Numbered from the stretch's first letter, positions 53,530 to 64,000 are shown. The stretch is DNA of 64,000 nucleotides from Hyposmocoma kahamanoa (GCF_003589595.1 NW_020653397.1:1721092-1785091); one strand, 5' to 3'. Made by a program: numbers and translations. The notes: a model not told the origin generated them from the letters alone.

Positions 53530-55105
53530 TTCAATTAATCACAACTACGTTATATCATCACAAAAATCGTCTCATTTTAACGTCCCAACATCCAAGGTAT
53601 GCTCATTATCGAACAAACAAGCAACTATGAAGATATGCCCATTATCGATCCTGAGACCTCGTAGCAGACACCCCGCCCGAAACGCAAACACACCTAAAAA
53701 TATATCGACCTCCAATGATATATACTACACCCATCTAAAGTTGGCCGTCTACTCCGGAACGACGACCTTTCCGCCAACATTCCAATATGAAATATATAAC
53801 CATATCTTTAAGATTTACTTTCGATTGACACTTGTGTCTTATGACGTTTTTCTGTCAAATTCCAAGAATTGTGAAACAAGGGATAATAGATTTTATTGCG
53901 AAAGGAAGAAGGTTGTAGGGCGGCGCCCGCCCTAGCTAGGGCGGCGATTAAGGCTTCGATGTTTAGTTATGGCTGTTATTGTAAATGGTGTTAGAAATTA
54001 CTGGTTAAAAGATGGGCGAATGTTTTTAAATGTCTGTGTTAATGTTTTAGACACTTATGTCCTACAGTGGACATTTATCGACTGATGACGAGTCTGTATA
54101 ATAATAAAGTGTTAACAAAAAATAATGCCAGACAACCATATTAAAGAACTTTAAGTAAAATTGATTATAGGTTAGTAACATGGAATTCTCTAGTTTGTGT
54201 TCCCTAAACTGGTCTACCCGGGAATAGAACCAAGGACCTGCTCATCGAGCGCCGATTGTTAAATTATGGCTTAAATGTAAAGCTTACAATGATGCATACA
54301 AACAGAGGGCTTTCTGGAAGTTGTTTCATAATTATTTTTATATAGGTAACCATTAATTTATAACTACTAGTTGTTTTATTGTTAAATATAGAAAATCTCT
54401 TTTTAAGCTGTAATCAATCTCTGTTGCGCTCTGTTTCAAAGTCTGTTTAAAAAGAAATTCGCCCAAAAATATGCCTAAACTACAGGTATATATTTACGTA
54501 GTTTAGGCATCGCAATTACACATACGGTTCTAATGTTAAAATGCTTTACTATGAAGAACGTATAAATGCATATTTTAATACTACAATAGCTTTATTTACA
54601 CTTGTTTTACTTGTATTCGATTAAGTTATATTGAAATAAATGTATCTTCATCTATATTGTGCAAATCGCTAGGCCAATGAGATCATCGAAATTAAATTTA
54701 AATAAACATTTAAGAAAGTATCTTGACGCCTCAGACCTGAACCTATTAACAAAAGTTCGTTATTTACTAATAAAGTTGGATATTAAGTTCTTAATATCGA
54801 ACCTTGCGCCGCTCACTTGACATTATAGTATTCAACCACTAAGCTATCGAGATTACTTACGAAGCAGAAACTTATATTAAGACTGCATTGAATACTACTT
54901 TAAACAAAGTTTACTTGCAATACCAGCTCAAAGTTAAACTTAGCGGTTACTTACCCTAACTTAGCTTTCAGCTTGTCTATCTAAAATTTAACTTGGACGC
55001 AATACTTGAACATATAGCAGCTTCCTGTTAACCACAGGCTCTTGTTTGTACAAATAAAAAAAGAATAACTTTTAATCGCCGGTAAAAGATGTTTGAGCAT
55101 TATTA
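53530..55105. other. Mixed sequence with palindrome, hairpin and weak tRNA-like stretch
   Basis: A 147-codon ORF crosses into SINE-F and has no recognisable domain. CCGCCCTAGCTAGGGCGG (about 53928-53945) is a perfect 18 bp palindrome. A hairpin lies at 54471-54510. A degenerate minus-strand tRNA-like stretch with GGAATAGAACCAAGGACC lies at 54205-54262. No gene is supported. Confidence 0.35.
54471..54510. other. Perfect 13 bp hairpin
   Basis: ATGCCTAAACTAC (54471-54483) and GTAGTTTAGGCAT (54498-54510) are exact inverted repeats with a 14-base loop. It could fold in RNA or mark a decayed small TIR element. Confidence 0.75.
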
Positions 55106-55107
55106 AC

Positions 55108-55248
55108 TGCCTCGGTGGCCGAACTAGAATGCCGTGCTCGTGCAACTCTCGGGTTCGATTTCCGGGCCGGGGTAAACATGTATGGCCTACATTTATTTCT
55201 CTCGTGAGTTTAGGTTTACCTAAAACGGGGCTATGAGTGTGTACGCCT
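55108..55248 (+). mobile_element. SINE-C copy, internally deleted body
   Basis: TGCCTCGGTGGCCGAACTAG (A box), CGGGTTCGATTTCCGGGCCG (B box), TATGGCCTACATTTATTTCT, CTCGTGAGTTTAGG and GGGGCTATGAGTGTGTACGC then an A run. The GTTGCC...CATGGCACC segment is deleted. Confidence 0.75.
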
Positions 55249-55509
55249 TAAAAAAAAAACGTATATTTTGAAATTGGACGTAGTTAAACAAAAAGGATCC
55301 AATGCACATAAAGTCACTTTCGAGATGTCTTGTGTTATTTTCAAAACTTATATTATAATGTCGTGTAGCTCCAGAGATATTTATTTATATTTATATGTTG
55401 GATTTTATTTGCTGATCTAAGAGGCTAGACTTTAGGAACGGTTTGGTACATAACAAATTTTTTGATAATTTTGTGGATTGGATCGTTTTTGCTAAACTAC
55501 GTCCAATTA

Positions 55510-55730
55510 CGACGTGACGGGGCGAACAAATTCTGCCCTTAGCAGTTGCAGTACCACTCTGAGTGTCTCTCTGAGACCTAAGTTGACAAGTCCCTTGTGC
55601 CAGTAATTTCGCCAGCACCCTTACTTCCCCTTCAAAACCGGAACACATTAGTACTCACACTACCTCTACTACTATAGGTGAAACAACAGTACTTCCTTGG
55701 ATGTTTTACAAGAAGCTCTACTGCTACCAA
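55510..55730 (+). repeat. Fam-A repeat, degenerate
   Basis: GACGTGACGGGGCGAACAAA, AGCAGTTGCAGTACCACTCT, CCTAAGTTGACAAGTCCCTT, TTCGCCAGCACCCTTACTTC, TTCAAAACCGGAACACATTA and ACAGTACTTCCTTGGATG. Confidence 0.75.
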
Positions 55731-56044
55731 AACCATCTGATACAGTTCGTTAAGTTTCTTATAAACATTATAGAAGGGAAGATCGAAGGAAAGAGAGACA
55801 GAGGACGACGAGGTGGTTCTTCTTCTTATTGAAAAGCCTCGCTCTAAATAACAAGAAGAAACAATATTGATTAGAATTTCTTGACATAGTTTTTAATACC
55901 GCCGTTATTCATCCAGTGACGTACTACCTTATACCTGTTATTCCCACTAGTTCAATATATGGAATTTTTGGGTTACAATTGTTCTACGGGGAACTGAGTA
56001 CATGGACTTACTGGGAATTAACGATTTCCACCGCCTAAGGTTGT

Positions 56045-56170
56045 TGTTGAAATTACGAGCATACGAGATTTGTTAACTTCATGTTACAGGGTGACGAGCG
56101 TAGCGTCGACATCTTTGCGATTTAAAGCCTGAGTGACACTTCAACTGTCGCTTACCATCAGGCGTTGCCG
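56045..56170 (-). repeat. Fam-A repeat, 5' half
   Basis: Plus-strand text GTTGAAATTACGAGCATACG, TTGTTAACTTCATGTTACAG, GGTGACGAG, ATCTTTGCGATTTAAAGCCT, GAGTGACACTTCAACTG and CGCTTACCATCAGGCG is Fam-A in reverse. Confidence 0.7.
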
Positions 56171-56174
56171 TTGA

Positions 56175-57030
56175 ATTTATCAGAATAACTAATGTAGCCT
56201 ATCTAACATTCATAGTCATAAGTTAATATTGACGCCAATATTTTAAATTCATATAATACCGCATGAATTTAATACAAAAAAAATAACCACAGGGGCGTAA
56301 CGACAATTTGATGATGACTGTACTGGTACAGTCGGACACGATGTAATGATGAACTTGCAATTTCGTGTGGGGTTTTTTTCGCGTCTCACGTATCGAGGGT
56401 GTGGTGTACGATGCTCTATTAATGTTTCGAAAACACTATTGCTTTTTTATGTTTCTGTAATATGACACTATTTTAATTAATTGGAAATATTGTCTTCACT
56501 TTTTCTACTTTTGCTGCGTGCGTGTGATGGGCGGCATCTAAAATTACACTGTAGGTCATTTCTGTAACGTTAAAATTTGCAGTTTAAGAATTGACGCAAT
56601 GATTAGTTTAAGGTGTGACCGAACGTGTCAAGAAATCAATACGAAAAAATACTGAATTAAAAACGAAGTCGGTATTTTTAATGCCATTACATTTTTATAT
56701 TCAATTTAACGCGTATACATAACGTTCCACTTCTGAACACTGATCTCCACTATATAAAACAGTTCTTGCTAAATATATTGATGAGCTCTGTGATCTAGAG
56801 ATAGACAATGCGCGCTGATGAGGTTCCATGTCCGATTACCTGTATGACCAATTTTTTAATTTATTTTAGTCTGGATGGTCTGGGCAGTGCCTCGTGAACT
56901 CCGTTGCTCTAGTATTCATAGCACAGGGAGTTTCTTAGTTTAAAATCGGGTTATGGAAATACGTAATTTTTTTTTTATAAATGCAAGAAGATGATCAGTA
57001 GAGAAATGCATCAACCGAACGGTGGCCATG
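56175..57030. other. Intergenic, no feature recognised
   Basis: AT-rich sequence without a supported gene or family copy. Confidence 0.3.
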
Positions 57031-57032
57031 AA

Positions 57033-57235
57033 ATTGTTACAGGAACATATTAGAAAACATTACATACGTTGCTCTGATCTCAAAGTAAGCAACCGAAGCA
57101 CTTCTGTTATTGAAATCGGAAGCAACGACGGTACCACAAACACCCAGACCCGAGACAATATAGAAAAGTCAGTTTATACATTGACCCGGCTGGGGATCAA
57201 AGGATGCGCAAGGCTCTAGACCACGGGGATCTTCA
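57033..57235 (-). mobile_element. SINE-G copy
   Basis: GTTGCTCTGATCTCAAAGTA, AGCACTTCTGTTATTGAAAT, ACGGTACCACAAACACCCAG, ACCCGAGACAATATAGAAAA, then a decayed minus-strand head (GACCCGGCTGGGGATCAAAG, CTAGACCACGGGGATC). This order is a well-known lepidopteran SINE. A 65-codon ORF over it is fortuitous. Confidence 0.7.
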
Positions 57236-57384
57236 AAACGTGTGACGTTCTGAAGCAATATGTGTAGATGACATTGTCAAAGTCATTGATTCTAGACCTC
57301 TAGGTCGTGGTGGAAGGCACAAGCAACGGCAGAGTGAAGTTAGGCTGTGGATGAAGACGATGATGAAAAATTTTATTCAAAACT

Positions 57385-57502
57385 AAATTTTCTATATTGT
57401 CTCGGATCTGGATGTTTGTGGTACTGTCGCTGTTTGCGATTTCCATAACACAAATGGTTTAATTACTTACTTTGAGATCAGTGCAACGTATAACGTAACC
57501 AC
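57385..57502 (+). mobile_element. SINE-G copy, body only, inverted to the previous one
   Basis: ATTTTCTATATTGTCTCGGA, TCTGGATGTTTGTGGTACTG, TCGCTGTTTGCGATTTCCAT, AACACAAATGGTTTAATTAC and TACTTTGAGATCAGTGCAAC are the plus-strand form of the element at 57033. Confidence 0.7.
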
Positions 57503-57541
57503 CAAAGAATCTACTTGAAAGTACTATAAACATCAACTTCT

Positions 57542-57837
57542 TTTATGTGAAATTACTCCACTAGTTTGTTATAATTTTAATACAAAGATTGAACACTCAG
57601 AAAAAATCATTAGATCCGGCAGGATTCGAACCGCTGTCTTCTAGTATACCGTGGCAGACGCTATCCCAACTAACTAAGCCACTGAACGAACCAGCAAATC
57701 TCACGAATTTTTCTATGTGCTTACGTCGCCTACGACGACTTTTCAGCCATAGCGCGATCTATGAGAAATCTATGACATTTCGTTACCTCGATTGAAGGAA
57801 TTTTTTATGAGTGTTCGATCTTTGTATTAGTAATTAT
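57542..57837. mobile_element. Fam-B element with 10 bp target duplication
   Basis: ATCAACTTCT flanks the element on both sides (57532-57541, 57838-57847). It starts TTTATGTGAAATTACTCCAC, TAGTTTGTTATAATTTTAAT, has a minus-strand tRNA-like module (GCAGGATTCGAACCGCTGTC) and core ATAGCGCGATCTATGAGAAA, and ends GAGTGTTCGATCTTTGTATT, AGTAATTAT. The 10 bp duplication is the clearest TSD for the family. Confidence 0.75.
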
Positions 57838-58161
57838 ATCAACTTCTGAAGTTTTCGCAATATCTACTTGGATATTAAGAACTGCTTTTTCAGAAATAAA
57901 TCGCGAAGTATTTGTTTTATCAAACTTATCAAGGTTTCAGGAACTTTACATATTTCTATATCTATATCATTACCCGTCGTGATGGATAACTGATCTTCAA
58001 AATTTACCTCACTATCACTGCTACTAAGCTCTTCTTCTTATTGATTCTGTACCAAACTTTCATCACTAGCAGTCTAAAAATCCTTAGCACTCGTACTTTC
58101 AAGTACTTTTATTTCCTTATTTTTCATTCAGCTTCTTTTCGAAGGATCTTTTTCTTTTAAG

Positions 58162-58520
58162 AGAAGAGACTACCTCTGCTCGAAATTTTTCCCGTACTAA
58201 TACGGTTCATTTTGCATCGAGCGGCAGAAACACAGGCTTCATTTCAGAACTTATTTCTTTACAAACGAAAACAAAGCGATTTGAAAAATGCATAATATTG
58301 TATACTATACGAGTTCTATTTAGTTCAGTTGATATTAAAAAAGTCATTGGTGTATGTAAAGGACCCGTTGAACACAGCGGTTTTATCGTATTTGTTAGTT
58401 GTAATTTTTGGGTTTTCACACCGTATACTAATTATATATATCCTCAATTTTATTATATATTTTTTCCTAAGTGTAAAATCAACTAGAGCCATTTGAGGTA
58501 GTTTAGACTCTTAAAGATTA
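58162..58520 (+). repeat. Fam-Q repeat, uninterrupted copy
   Basis: AAATTTTTCCCGTACTAATA, CGGTTCATTTTGCATCGAG, TTCATTTCAGAACTTATTTC, AATATTGTATACTATACGAG, TTCTATTTAGTTCAGTTGAT, GTTTTCACACCGTATACTAA and AGAGCCATTTGAGGTAG. It is the empty-site counterpart of 33085-33800. Confidence 0.6.
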
Positions 58521-58524
58521 AGTT

Positions 58525-59265
58525 TCTTTTTACCTTTTCCTTTTTTTTACTTTGATCGTCATCGCTGAATTCTTGTAACTTGTCACGAGCAATATTTAGA
58601 CTGTCCATGAATATTTCGTAGTTTAAATGCTTTAAAACACAGTCACAACAATAAGTTTAATTGCGATTTCTATTCCCCCAACGCATAAACTACGAAAATA
58701 TCCAAGATCACCGGTAGGCAATAAAAAATATACACTGCGATACGAAATTGTGCCAGTCACGGGGGGCGAGCATACATCGTGTATACCTCACTTCATACTT
58801 TTCCCGATCATGCAGCTGAAAAAATAAGAATTTCAACCGTACGCTCTGAATTTTAAGGCATACAATTGCGCAACATTGTTAAGTATTTAGTACCTTTCTA
58901 GTTGTTAGCAGTACCCTATTCTTGAATAATGTGGTACGTATAGAAAAATGTGATTATTCATGCCGACTTTGAGAAAAATATTACAACCAGAGACTCCGGG
59001 GTTAGAGGCCTCCGTACGGTCTTTTTTCCACTAATGCTCGGTAAGGTTACCTTTGTGGGTCAACGCTCTTTGTTGATTAAAAGGTTTTTTTTATCGATCG
59101 CACATAATTTTAATGTTAATTTAGGAACAAACGCTCATTGTTTCTTAGGTCATTAAAGGAATGTTTTATTTCGAACCTTCTTACCAAAACTCGGTTATTT
59201 AGTTGATGACTCATATTCGGTTGGAGAAAGATACAAAGCGGTTGGTTTCTCAATTGATGAGATGG
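58525..59265. other. Intergenic, no feature recognised
   Basis: AT-rich sequence, no supported gene or repeat. Confidence 0.3.
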
Positions 59266-59269
59266 GTCG

Positions 59270-59415
59270 AATTTCAATACCTCTGGTCAACGTTGTAGGA
59301 CATCATCGATATTGCAGAAGGTATCACAACCCTTAGAAAACTTGTTAAGTTCAAATAGCGCATTAGAAAAGCTTGGCGGACTATGACCTAAACCCAGCAG
59401 TGGGACTGTAGTGAT
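59270..59415 (+). mobile_element. SINE tail fragment
   Basis: TATTGCAGAAGGTATCACAA, CCCTTAGAAAACTTGTTAAG, TTGGCGGACTATGACCTAAA, CCCAGCAGTGGGACTGTAG give the usual lepidopteran SINE 3' order, ending in the CCCAGCAGTGGGA signature. The head is missing. Confidence 0.55.
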
Positions 59416-60082
59416 ATAACTACAAAAAGAGATAAACAATTTAACTGCAATATTTTACTATGTATTACAATGTACCAGGACATCATAGATATCCCGGAGG
59501 TAAATATAAAAGTAATTAGCACGGGCCAGAGACGCGTCTGGCGTTGGCAGGCGCAGCGGGGCGTCTTCGAAACTCCACGCATGCCGCTGCTAGCCTGGTA
59601 GTTAGATCGATCGTGTAACAGGCGTCTACCATGGAGTCTATTGGCTATGACAACGTCAATGAAATTTGAGCCATATAATCACAGTCACAGATGTGATGTA
59701 AATCGATAGTGTAATGAACGCGTAGACTTTGACAATGATAATGTCGAAGAAATTAACAACATAAAACCAGGCTCAATGATTTTCAAATTATCTAAACTAA
59801 ATTAGGAATGTGCGTTTTGGCATAACACCTTTTGAATAATTGTATTTAGTTAGCGGTGATATTATATAAAAGCTTATATTGAATCTATTTCTTGTCATTA
59901 AACAATGAGATACCTTTTTGGGCCACTCAGCACAGTACAGAAGTAAATAGTGGAGTTTTCTGGTAATAAGTACCCACGTACCAATAACTCCAGTAATACA
60001 TTCGAAACTAACTACAAATTTCAGTGTTCTCACACTAAAACCGTATTTAGGCATCCCTCAAAAACTTGCAGCGTTCAGGCGA

Positions 60083-60120
60083 GGGCGGGTGTAGGGAGGT
60101 GTGGGAGGAGGGGCGCGGGG
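60083..60120 (+). other. Predicted G-quadruplex motif
   Basis: G runs GGG, GGG, GGG, GGG, GGGG and GGGG occur in 38 bases with loops of 1 to 7. It lies 80-460 bp downstream of the candidate minus-strand ORF at 60198-60539 and on its opposite strand. Confidence 0.65.
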
Positions 60121-60197
60121 ACCCTCTGTAACTAAATTTTGAACTGTCACGTAGATTAATGATGCCAGCCCGTGCGATACGCGTTAATGCTCGCAGT

Positions 60198-60539
60198 TTA
60201 GTGTGGATATGACTTTAAATGTCGATTTCTTGAATTATTTTTTTTAATTCCAAGGTAATAGTACATTATTGCACAGGCCGGGAAGTAAGGGATTGCTGGA
60301 CGAGTATGAATTACAAGGACGAGTGCCAGCGAGTACAGAATGCAATTGCTAAAAAAAAATGTTATTGTTTTTCCAGGCACATTAATAGTAGTCTGCTGGA
60401 CTTGTGATGATGTGTTTGAATTTGCTATTACTGTATTTTCGTTATTGCTCTTCTCACTAGCACTCATTTTCGCAACCAAAATATAAAGACGACAAAACAA
60501 AAGAATACCAAAACACTTTAACCTAAATGTTACCGCCAT
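60198..60539 (-). CDS. Weak candidate minus-strand ORF/first exon
   Basis: A 113-codon ORF has an internal ATG at 60467 that starts MSASEKSNNENTVIANSNTS then SQVQQTTINVPGKT, a polar Ser/Asn/Gln-rich N terminus unlike random AT-rich translation. After about 34 codons the frame crosses ATTTTTTTTTAGCAATTGC, which looks like a 3' splice site, so the downstream residues may not belong to the same exon. No strong donor was seen. No family is recognised. A chance ORF remains likely. Confidence 0.2.
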   Translation of the reverse strand: MAVTFRLKCFGILLFCRLYILVAKMSASEKSNNENTVIANSNTSSQVQQTTINVPGKTITFFFSNCILYSLALVLVIHTRPAIPYFPACAIMYYYLGIKKNNSRNRHLKSYPH

Positions 60540-60544
60540 TTTCT

Positions 60545-62255
60545 TTTTTTTAAGTAAGCGGTACAGGTAGGCATTTTTAATTCTCGCAGTTATGAACTCT
60601 GGGCAGTTGGCTGTATGAGTTTTCCTTTTGCCTGTTTACATAGTTCATTATTAATAGGTAGATTTAAAAGTTTAGAGAGGAGGACAGTAATGAGTTTTCA
60701 TGCTTACTTTGCTGACCTTGGCCGAGAAGAAGTCGCATGGTCCATAAATGACAAACGTTTTTTGAAAGTAATGCAAACATTTCCGAGCATATTTGAGAAA
60801 ATACCATTTAAATGAACTTAATTTTGGTGACGATTATATCATTCTATAACTGGTAAGATAACATGATATATTACGGAAGGGGATTACTGATAGAACAGAC
60901 AATAACTTCGGATTTGGACGAATCACGACTATGACATGAGTTTGAATCCACAGCCTGCAGAAAATCATTGCAAATTTGCAGCGACATTGGAACTTTGTAA
61001 CGAGTCCCTTGTTCAATCCATTTTACAACACAAGTTTTATTGAATGTTGAATCTTACAATGAAAAACCTTATAAAAATCTGAAATACGCGAACCACAGCC
61101 CATAGCTCTGCTTTTCGCGGTGAAAATCTTGAAACCTTGGGGGCCACTAGTCAAACTCCTGCTTTCAGTTCATTTGTTGAAGCTGCCAGCTACTTCGATC
61201 AAAGAATAAGTTTAGCGATACGAACAGTGCACGATGGCATTATCTGCCTACATACAGGGATTATTTGTACAATACTTACAATCATGCAGGACAACATTAC
61301 AAAACATTATAAATTTACTAAAAATAAACTTTAATTTTATGTTGTTACAATCTGACATCTTTTAGATCTGTATTTGGAACTAAGTAAGTATGTTCAAATT
61401 TGCAAGTGCCTTCCCCAACAACCGCCACTCCCGCTCCTGCGTTTTGCATCGCAGAACGCTAGAATTATTACCGTTTAGACCAATCTGTTTAAATATTTTT
61501 ATTACACGATAAAAATACAGTCCACGAGTTTGTTAATACTTTACAACCCTGTATATTTTCTTCCATGCAATGCTTAATATTTTTTGTCCCTTTTCTTTAT
61601 AGAATACGTGAGATGGAAAGAAACATTTTCAGGGCGTGTCCATAACAATCGTTCAGAACGCGGCGCGGCGTCGGCGCGAGGGTACAGAATGGATTTCGGA
61701 AATCGATTGCCTCCAAAAATATTTACAGGCACCACGTGCGTCCTGCCAACGCACCTTTACGTCTAACACGTTATAACAATATAATAATAACATATAAATA
61801 TATGCTGCAGTTGTTATAAGTATAATTGTGTTTGGATTTGCTCCCTACGTTGTTATTTCGTGAGTAAAAACAACAGGAGGTGGGTGTTGAGTAAATTTGT
61901 TTGTATTGGTTCGTAGACTGCTTAGGGAGGTAAAAAAAAGAAAAATTTAATAAAACAATGAAGTTATTTACGTAAAGGCTGGGAAATAAAACTGCATAAA
62001 CTGCAAAATAGGCCGAGGAAATAATACAATTTGAGAAGATGAAGAACATGATCAATTTGATGATTCAAATAAAATAAAGGATGGTTAAGAAATAAAACAA
62101 AGTGACCTGACGTCTGCAGTAGTGGAACATATCTATAAAGGGTTGTATGTGGAATTTTACATTTACATTAGAGTACGTATATACGCATAACTTTAATTTC
62201 TAGGTTATGTACATTTGTGAAACTTTAATAACAATACATCTCGGTAACATGAAGG
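60545..62255. other. Unique sequence, one exon-like stretch
   Basis: At 61605-61765 a pyrimidine-rich acceptor-like TTTTCTTTATAG precedes a GC-raised stretch open on the plus strand (EYVRWKETFSGRVHNNRSER and on). There is a stop at 61764-61766 and no recognised domain. The remainder is AT-rich and featureless. Confidence 0.25.
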
Positions 62256-62261
62256 TGACAT

Positions 62262-62350
62262 ATCATGATGAAACCTGTGTAGGTTGCAGAAAGTTCACAA
62301 CCGTAGGAAAACGTGTTAAGTCTAACTATGCCCAAAACCCGAAGAGAAGG
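62262..62350 (+). mobile_element. SINE-T tail fragment
   Basis: CATGATGAAACCTGTGTAGG, TTCACAACCGTAGGAAAACG, TGTTAAGTCTAACTATGCCC match the SINE tail order. No head is seen. Confidence 0.45.
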
Positions 62351-62973
62351 CACGTGTCTAGATGACGATGACTATACATTCCCAAAGTGACATGGAAGCT
62401 TCCAAATTTGGATAACATTATGATAAAATCTGAAAGCGTTATTATCAAAAATCATCAATATTTGTTCTGAATGGGTATAGCTCCTAATGATCGCAAAGAA
62501 TTTAATTCCCAACACGCTTCCAACCAATTGTTACCGACACGTTCATAAATCACGCATTTACTTTAATTGTAGAGCCATTATCCAAAAACCACAAGCGCTA
62601 AAACACATCGTCGGGCCAACAGCAGTCAAATATTGCTATTAGATAAATATTCAACAATAAAAATAAACCATGACCTCGACAACTTGAATAAAAACACAAA
62701 ACCACTATAATATAAATTATGAAAAACATTACACACTGGCTCACGAGCAGTAAACGTCATGACGATCAGCTGATCAAATATATTGCTACTATAAAAAGTG
62801 AAAACGCAAACTACTCTGCCCCTAAATATCTGTCCTTTTCCGACAAACTTAAAACACGTATGTGTAAACGAGATAGCGATGTTGTAAGCCCGCCGTCGCG
62901 TAAAATGATATATTAATGTCAGCTGCGTTTAGGACCTCGTGAGTCTACAAAATAATAGATGGTCACAAATAAA

Positions 62974-63072
62974 TTACTCGGCGAGTGCATTTCTGAACGA
63001 AATTCGGGCGGTCGTCGACCTCGACCGTGGAGCGTAAATCACGATTGATATACGACTTGCGAAGGTCGCCAT
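62974..63072 (-). CDS. Weak candidate small ORF with YY1-like start context
   Basis: On the minus strand TTCAAGATGGCGACC gives an ATG inside a YY1-like CAAGATGGCGAC motif (63065-63076), a context often found at start codons of animal housekeeping genes. The 32-codon product starts MATFASRISIVIYAPRSRST, is rich in Arg, Ser and Ala and has no acidic residue before the last codon. That is the composition of a mitochondrial targeting peptide. It could be the first exon of a nuclear-encoded mitochondrial protein, or chance. No strong splice donor is visible. Confidence 0.22.
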   Translation of the reverse strand: MATFASRISIVIYAPRSRSTTARISFRNALAE

Positions 63073-63714
63073 CTTGAATGTTCTGTTCGAAATTTGAATC
63101 TGAACACGATTGGGTCGTTGCCGAAAGTGTCAAAATGGTGTTTGAGAAGTGTTTTGTAGTTTTTTAGGTTATTTTTTTGGGACAACACGAAGTTGACACA
63201 ATAATAAGTCCTCTACGTGGATTTGTTGGTATTATGATGAAAGTAGAGGTTTAATTGTTTGTTTTGACTTAATAATGGATGTTGTACGACACGCTATTCA
63301 AACTGAGTAGGGCTAATCGTACATCAATCTGACAGCGTGCAATCACAACTGTCATCTTGCGTAATTGTAATTTGCAACAATTAGAGCTAATACTTTGTTT
63401 AACGCACAATTACCTTCATTCAACACAGTATACTAATTAAACGCATATTTGTAATAAGCATCACTTTTGCTGTCTGTCATTCACTGGTAATGAGGATTTT
63501 ATTTTTTCTCGAAGCGCAGCTTGCGAAGCTTTTTTAGTATCCACTCGAATTACATAATCTACGAACGAAATTAAGTAGTTAGCCGCTCTTAAACCAATAT
63601 GCGTGAAATTTGGAACTGGAATAGAAAATACAAGGCTACATGTTATGATTAAGCCCAAATAATGAATTTTAATCTATGACCTGAGATAATTAAGGTCAAA
63701 TATCACAGTACAGA

Positions 63715-63868
63715 TAACAGCACAACTCCTTGTGAAAGAATTCGTCCAGGGAAGTAGGTACTGCCACTTTATCTATTTTTCATTACCGCGTTTCGGTTTT
63801 GAAGGATAAGGTTGCTGGTGAAATTATACGCACACAGTACATATCAACTTACGTCTCAGAGTGAACAG
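63715..63868 (-). repeat. Fam-A repeat, 3' half
   Basis: AACTCCTTGTGAAAGAATTC, GTCCAGGGAAGTAGGTACTG, CCACTTTATCTATTTTTCAT, CGCGTTTCGGTTTTGAAGGA, GCTGGTGAAATTATACGC and AACTTACGTCTCAGAGTGA match the family in reverse. Confidence 0.8.
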
Positions 63869-63969
63869 GACACTAAGTTTTTCATTGGTTAAAATAAATT
63901 ACGTGGCAGCATTGGTATGGTTTACGATTTGTTAATTTGACCCGGCAGACACGTCTCACATTTTTTCAG

Positions 63970-64000
63970 CTGCCTATGTGGCCAAACGGTTACCATTCGG
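63970..64000 (+). mobile_element. SINE-C head, cut by window end
   Basis: CTGCCTATGTGGCCAAACGG then TTACCATTCGG is the SINE-C A-box region. The rest lies outside the window. Confidence 0.65.

Noticed and set aside
53492..53935. 147-codon ORF, the longest in the window
   Set aside because: Its start lies in the SINE-F head and the product has no recognisable domain. Composition is that of non-coding AT-rich sequence.
57022..57219. 65-codon ORF as a gene
   Set aside because: It lies within SINE-G in reverse.
62719..62916. 65-codon ORF with a polar, charged product
   Set aside because: No homology, promoter or splice signal could be recognised. Possible decayed element, but not supportable.
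1..64000. CRISPR arrays, operons, ribosome binding sites, rRNA genes, viral or toxin genes
   Set aside because: None seen. The window is eukaryotic in character, and no direct-repeat/spacer array, rRNA core or viral gene was recognised.

Overview
The window is a non-coding, AT-rich, transposon-dense stretch of an insect nuclear genome, most likely a moth or butterfly (Lepidoptera). The assignment rests on repeat types that I know from lepidopteran genomes: several tRNA-headed SINEs, degenerate non-LTR retrotransposon 3' ends with recognisable reverse-transcriptase and RNase H C-terminal peptides, and a 250-350 bp dispersed repeat present about 19 times. No complete protein-coding gene, rRNA gene or credible functional tRNA gene was found. 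All open reading frames are short, and most lie in repeats. A 400-base N gap lies at 24828-25227.

Family labels used below are mine. Fam-A: dispersed repeat ending in a segment with TTGGCGGCAGAAATAAG and a CTTCCCTGGACGAATTC-like block. Fam-K: 5' arm seen on two Fam-A copies. Fam-B: about 300-500 bp element with inverted terminal arms that carry a tRNA-like (A box/B box) module. SINE-C, D, E, F, G and T: tRNA-headed SINEs. Fam-H: short element, Penelope-like by inference, with a GGGCCCGAAACG core and 11-12 bp target duplications. Fam-I, J, P and Q: other dispersed repeats.

Layout. 1-33.8 kb is a mosaic of Fam-A, B, H, I and J copies, SINEs, LINE tails and one clear hAT MITE (31073-31397, 8 bp target duplication). 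33.8-46.8 kb is transposon-poor. It holds a CpG-rich island (about 37.16-37.89 kb, with two CACGTG boxes) and the best exon candidate of the window, a minus-strand 87 bp segment at 44832-44918 with consensus splice sites and an internal ATG in good context. 46.8-58.5 kb is again repeat-rich and has two further terminal-inverted-repeat elements (47853-48452 and 51067-51939, the latter flanked by TA). 58.5-64 kb is mostly unique sequence with two weak minus-strand first-exon candidates (about 60.2-60.5 kb and 62974-63072). The window starts inside a Fam-A copy and ends inside a SINE-C head.

The most notable signals are Fam-H copies whose internal block is inverted at nearly the same junction in two independent insertions, the tRNA-like module inside inverted-repeat elements (Fam-B), a SINE whose 3' half is shared with a LINE fragment in the same window, and an 873 bp TA-flanked element with an iterated 11 bp motif. 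Boundaries and family names come from reading by eye. No alignment, fold or database search was run.
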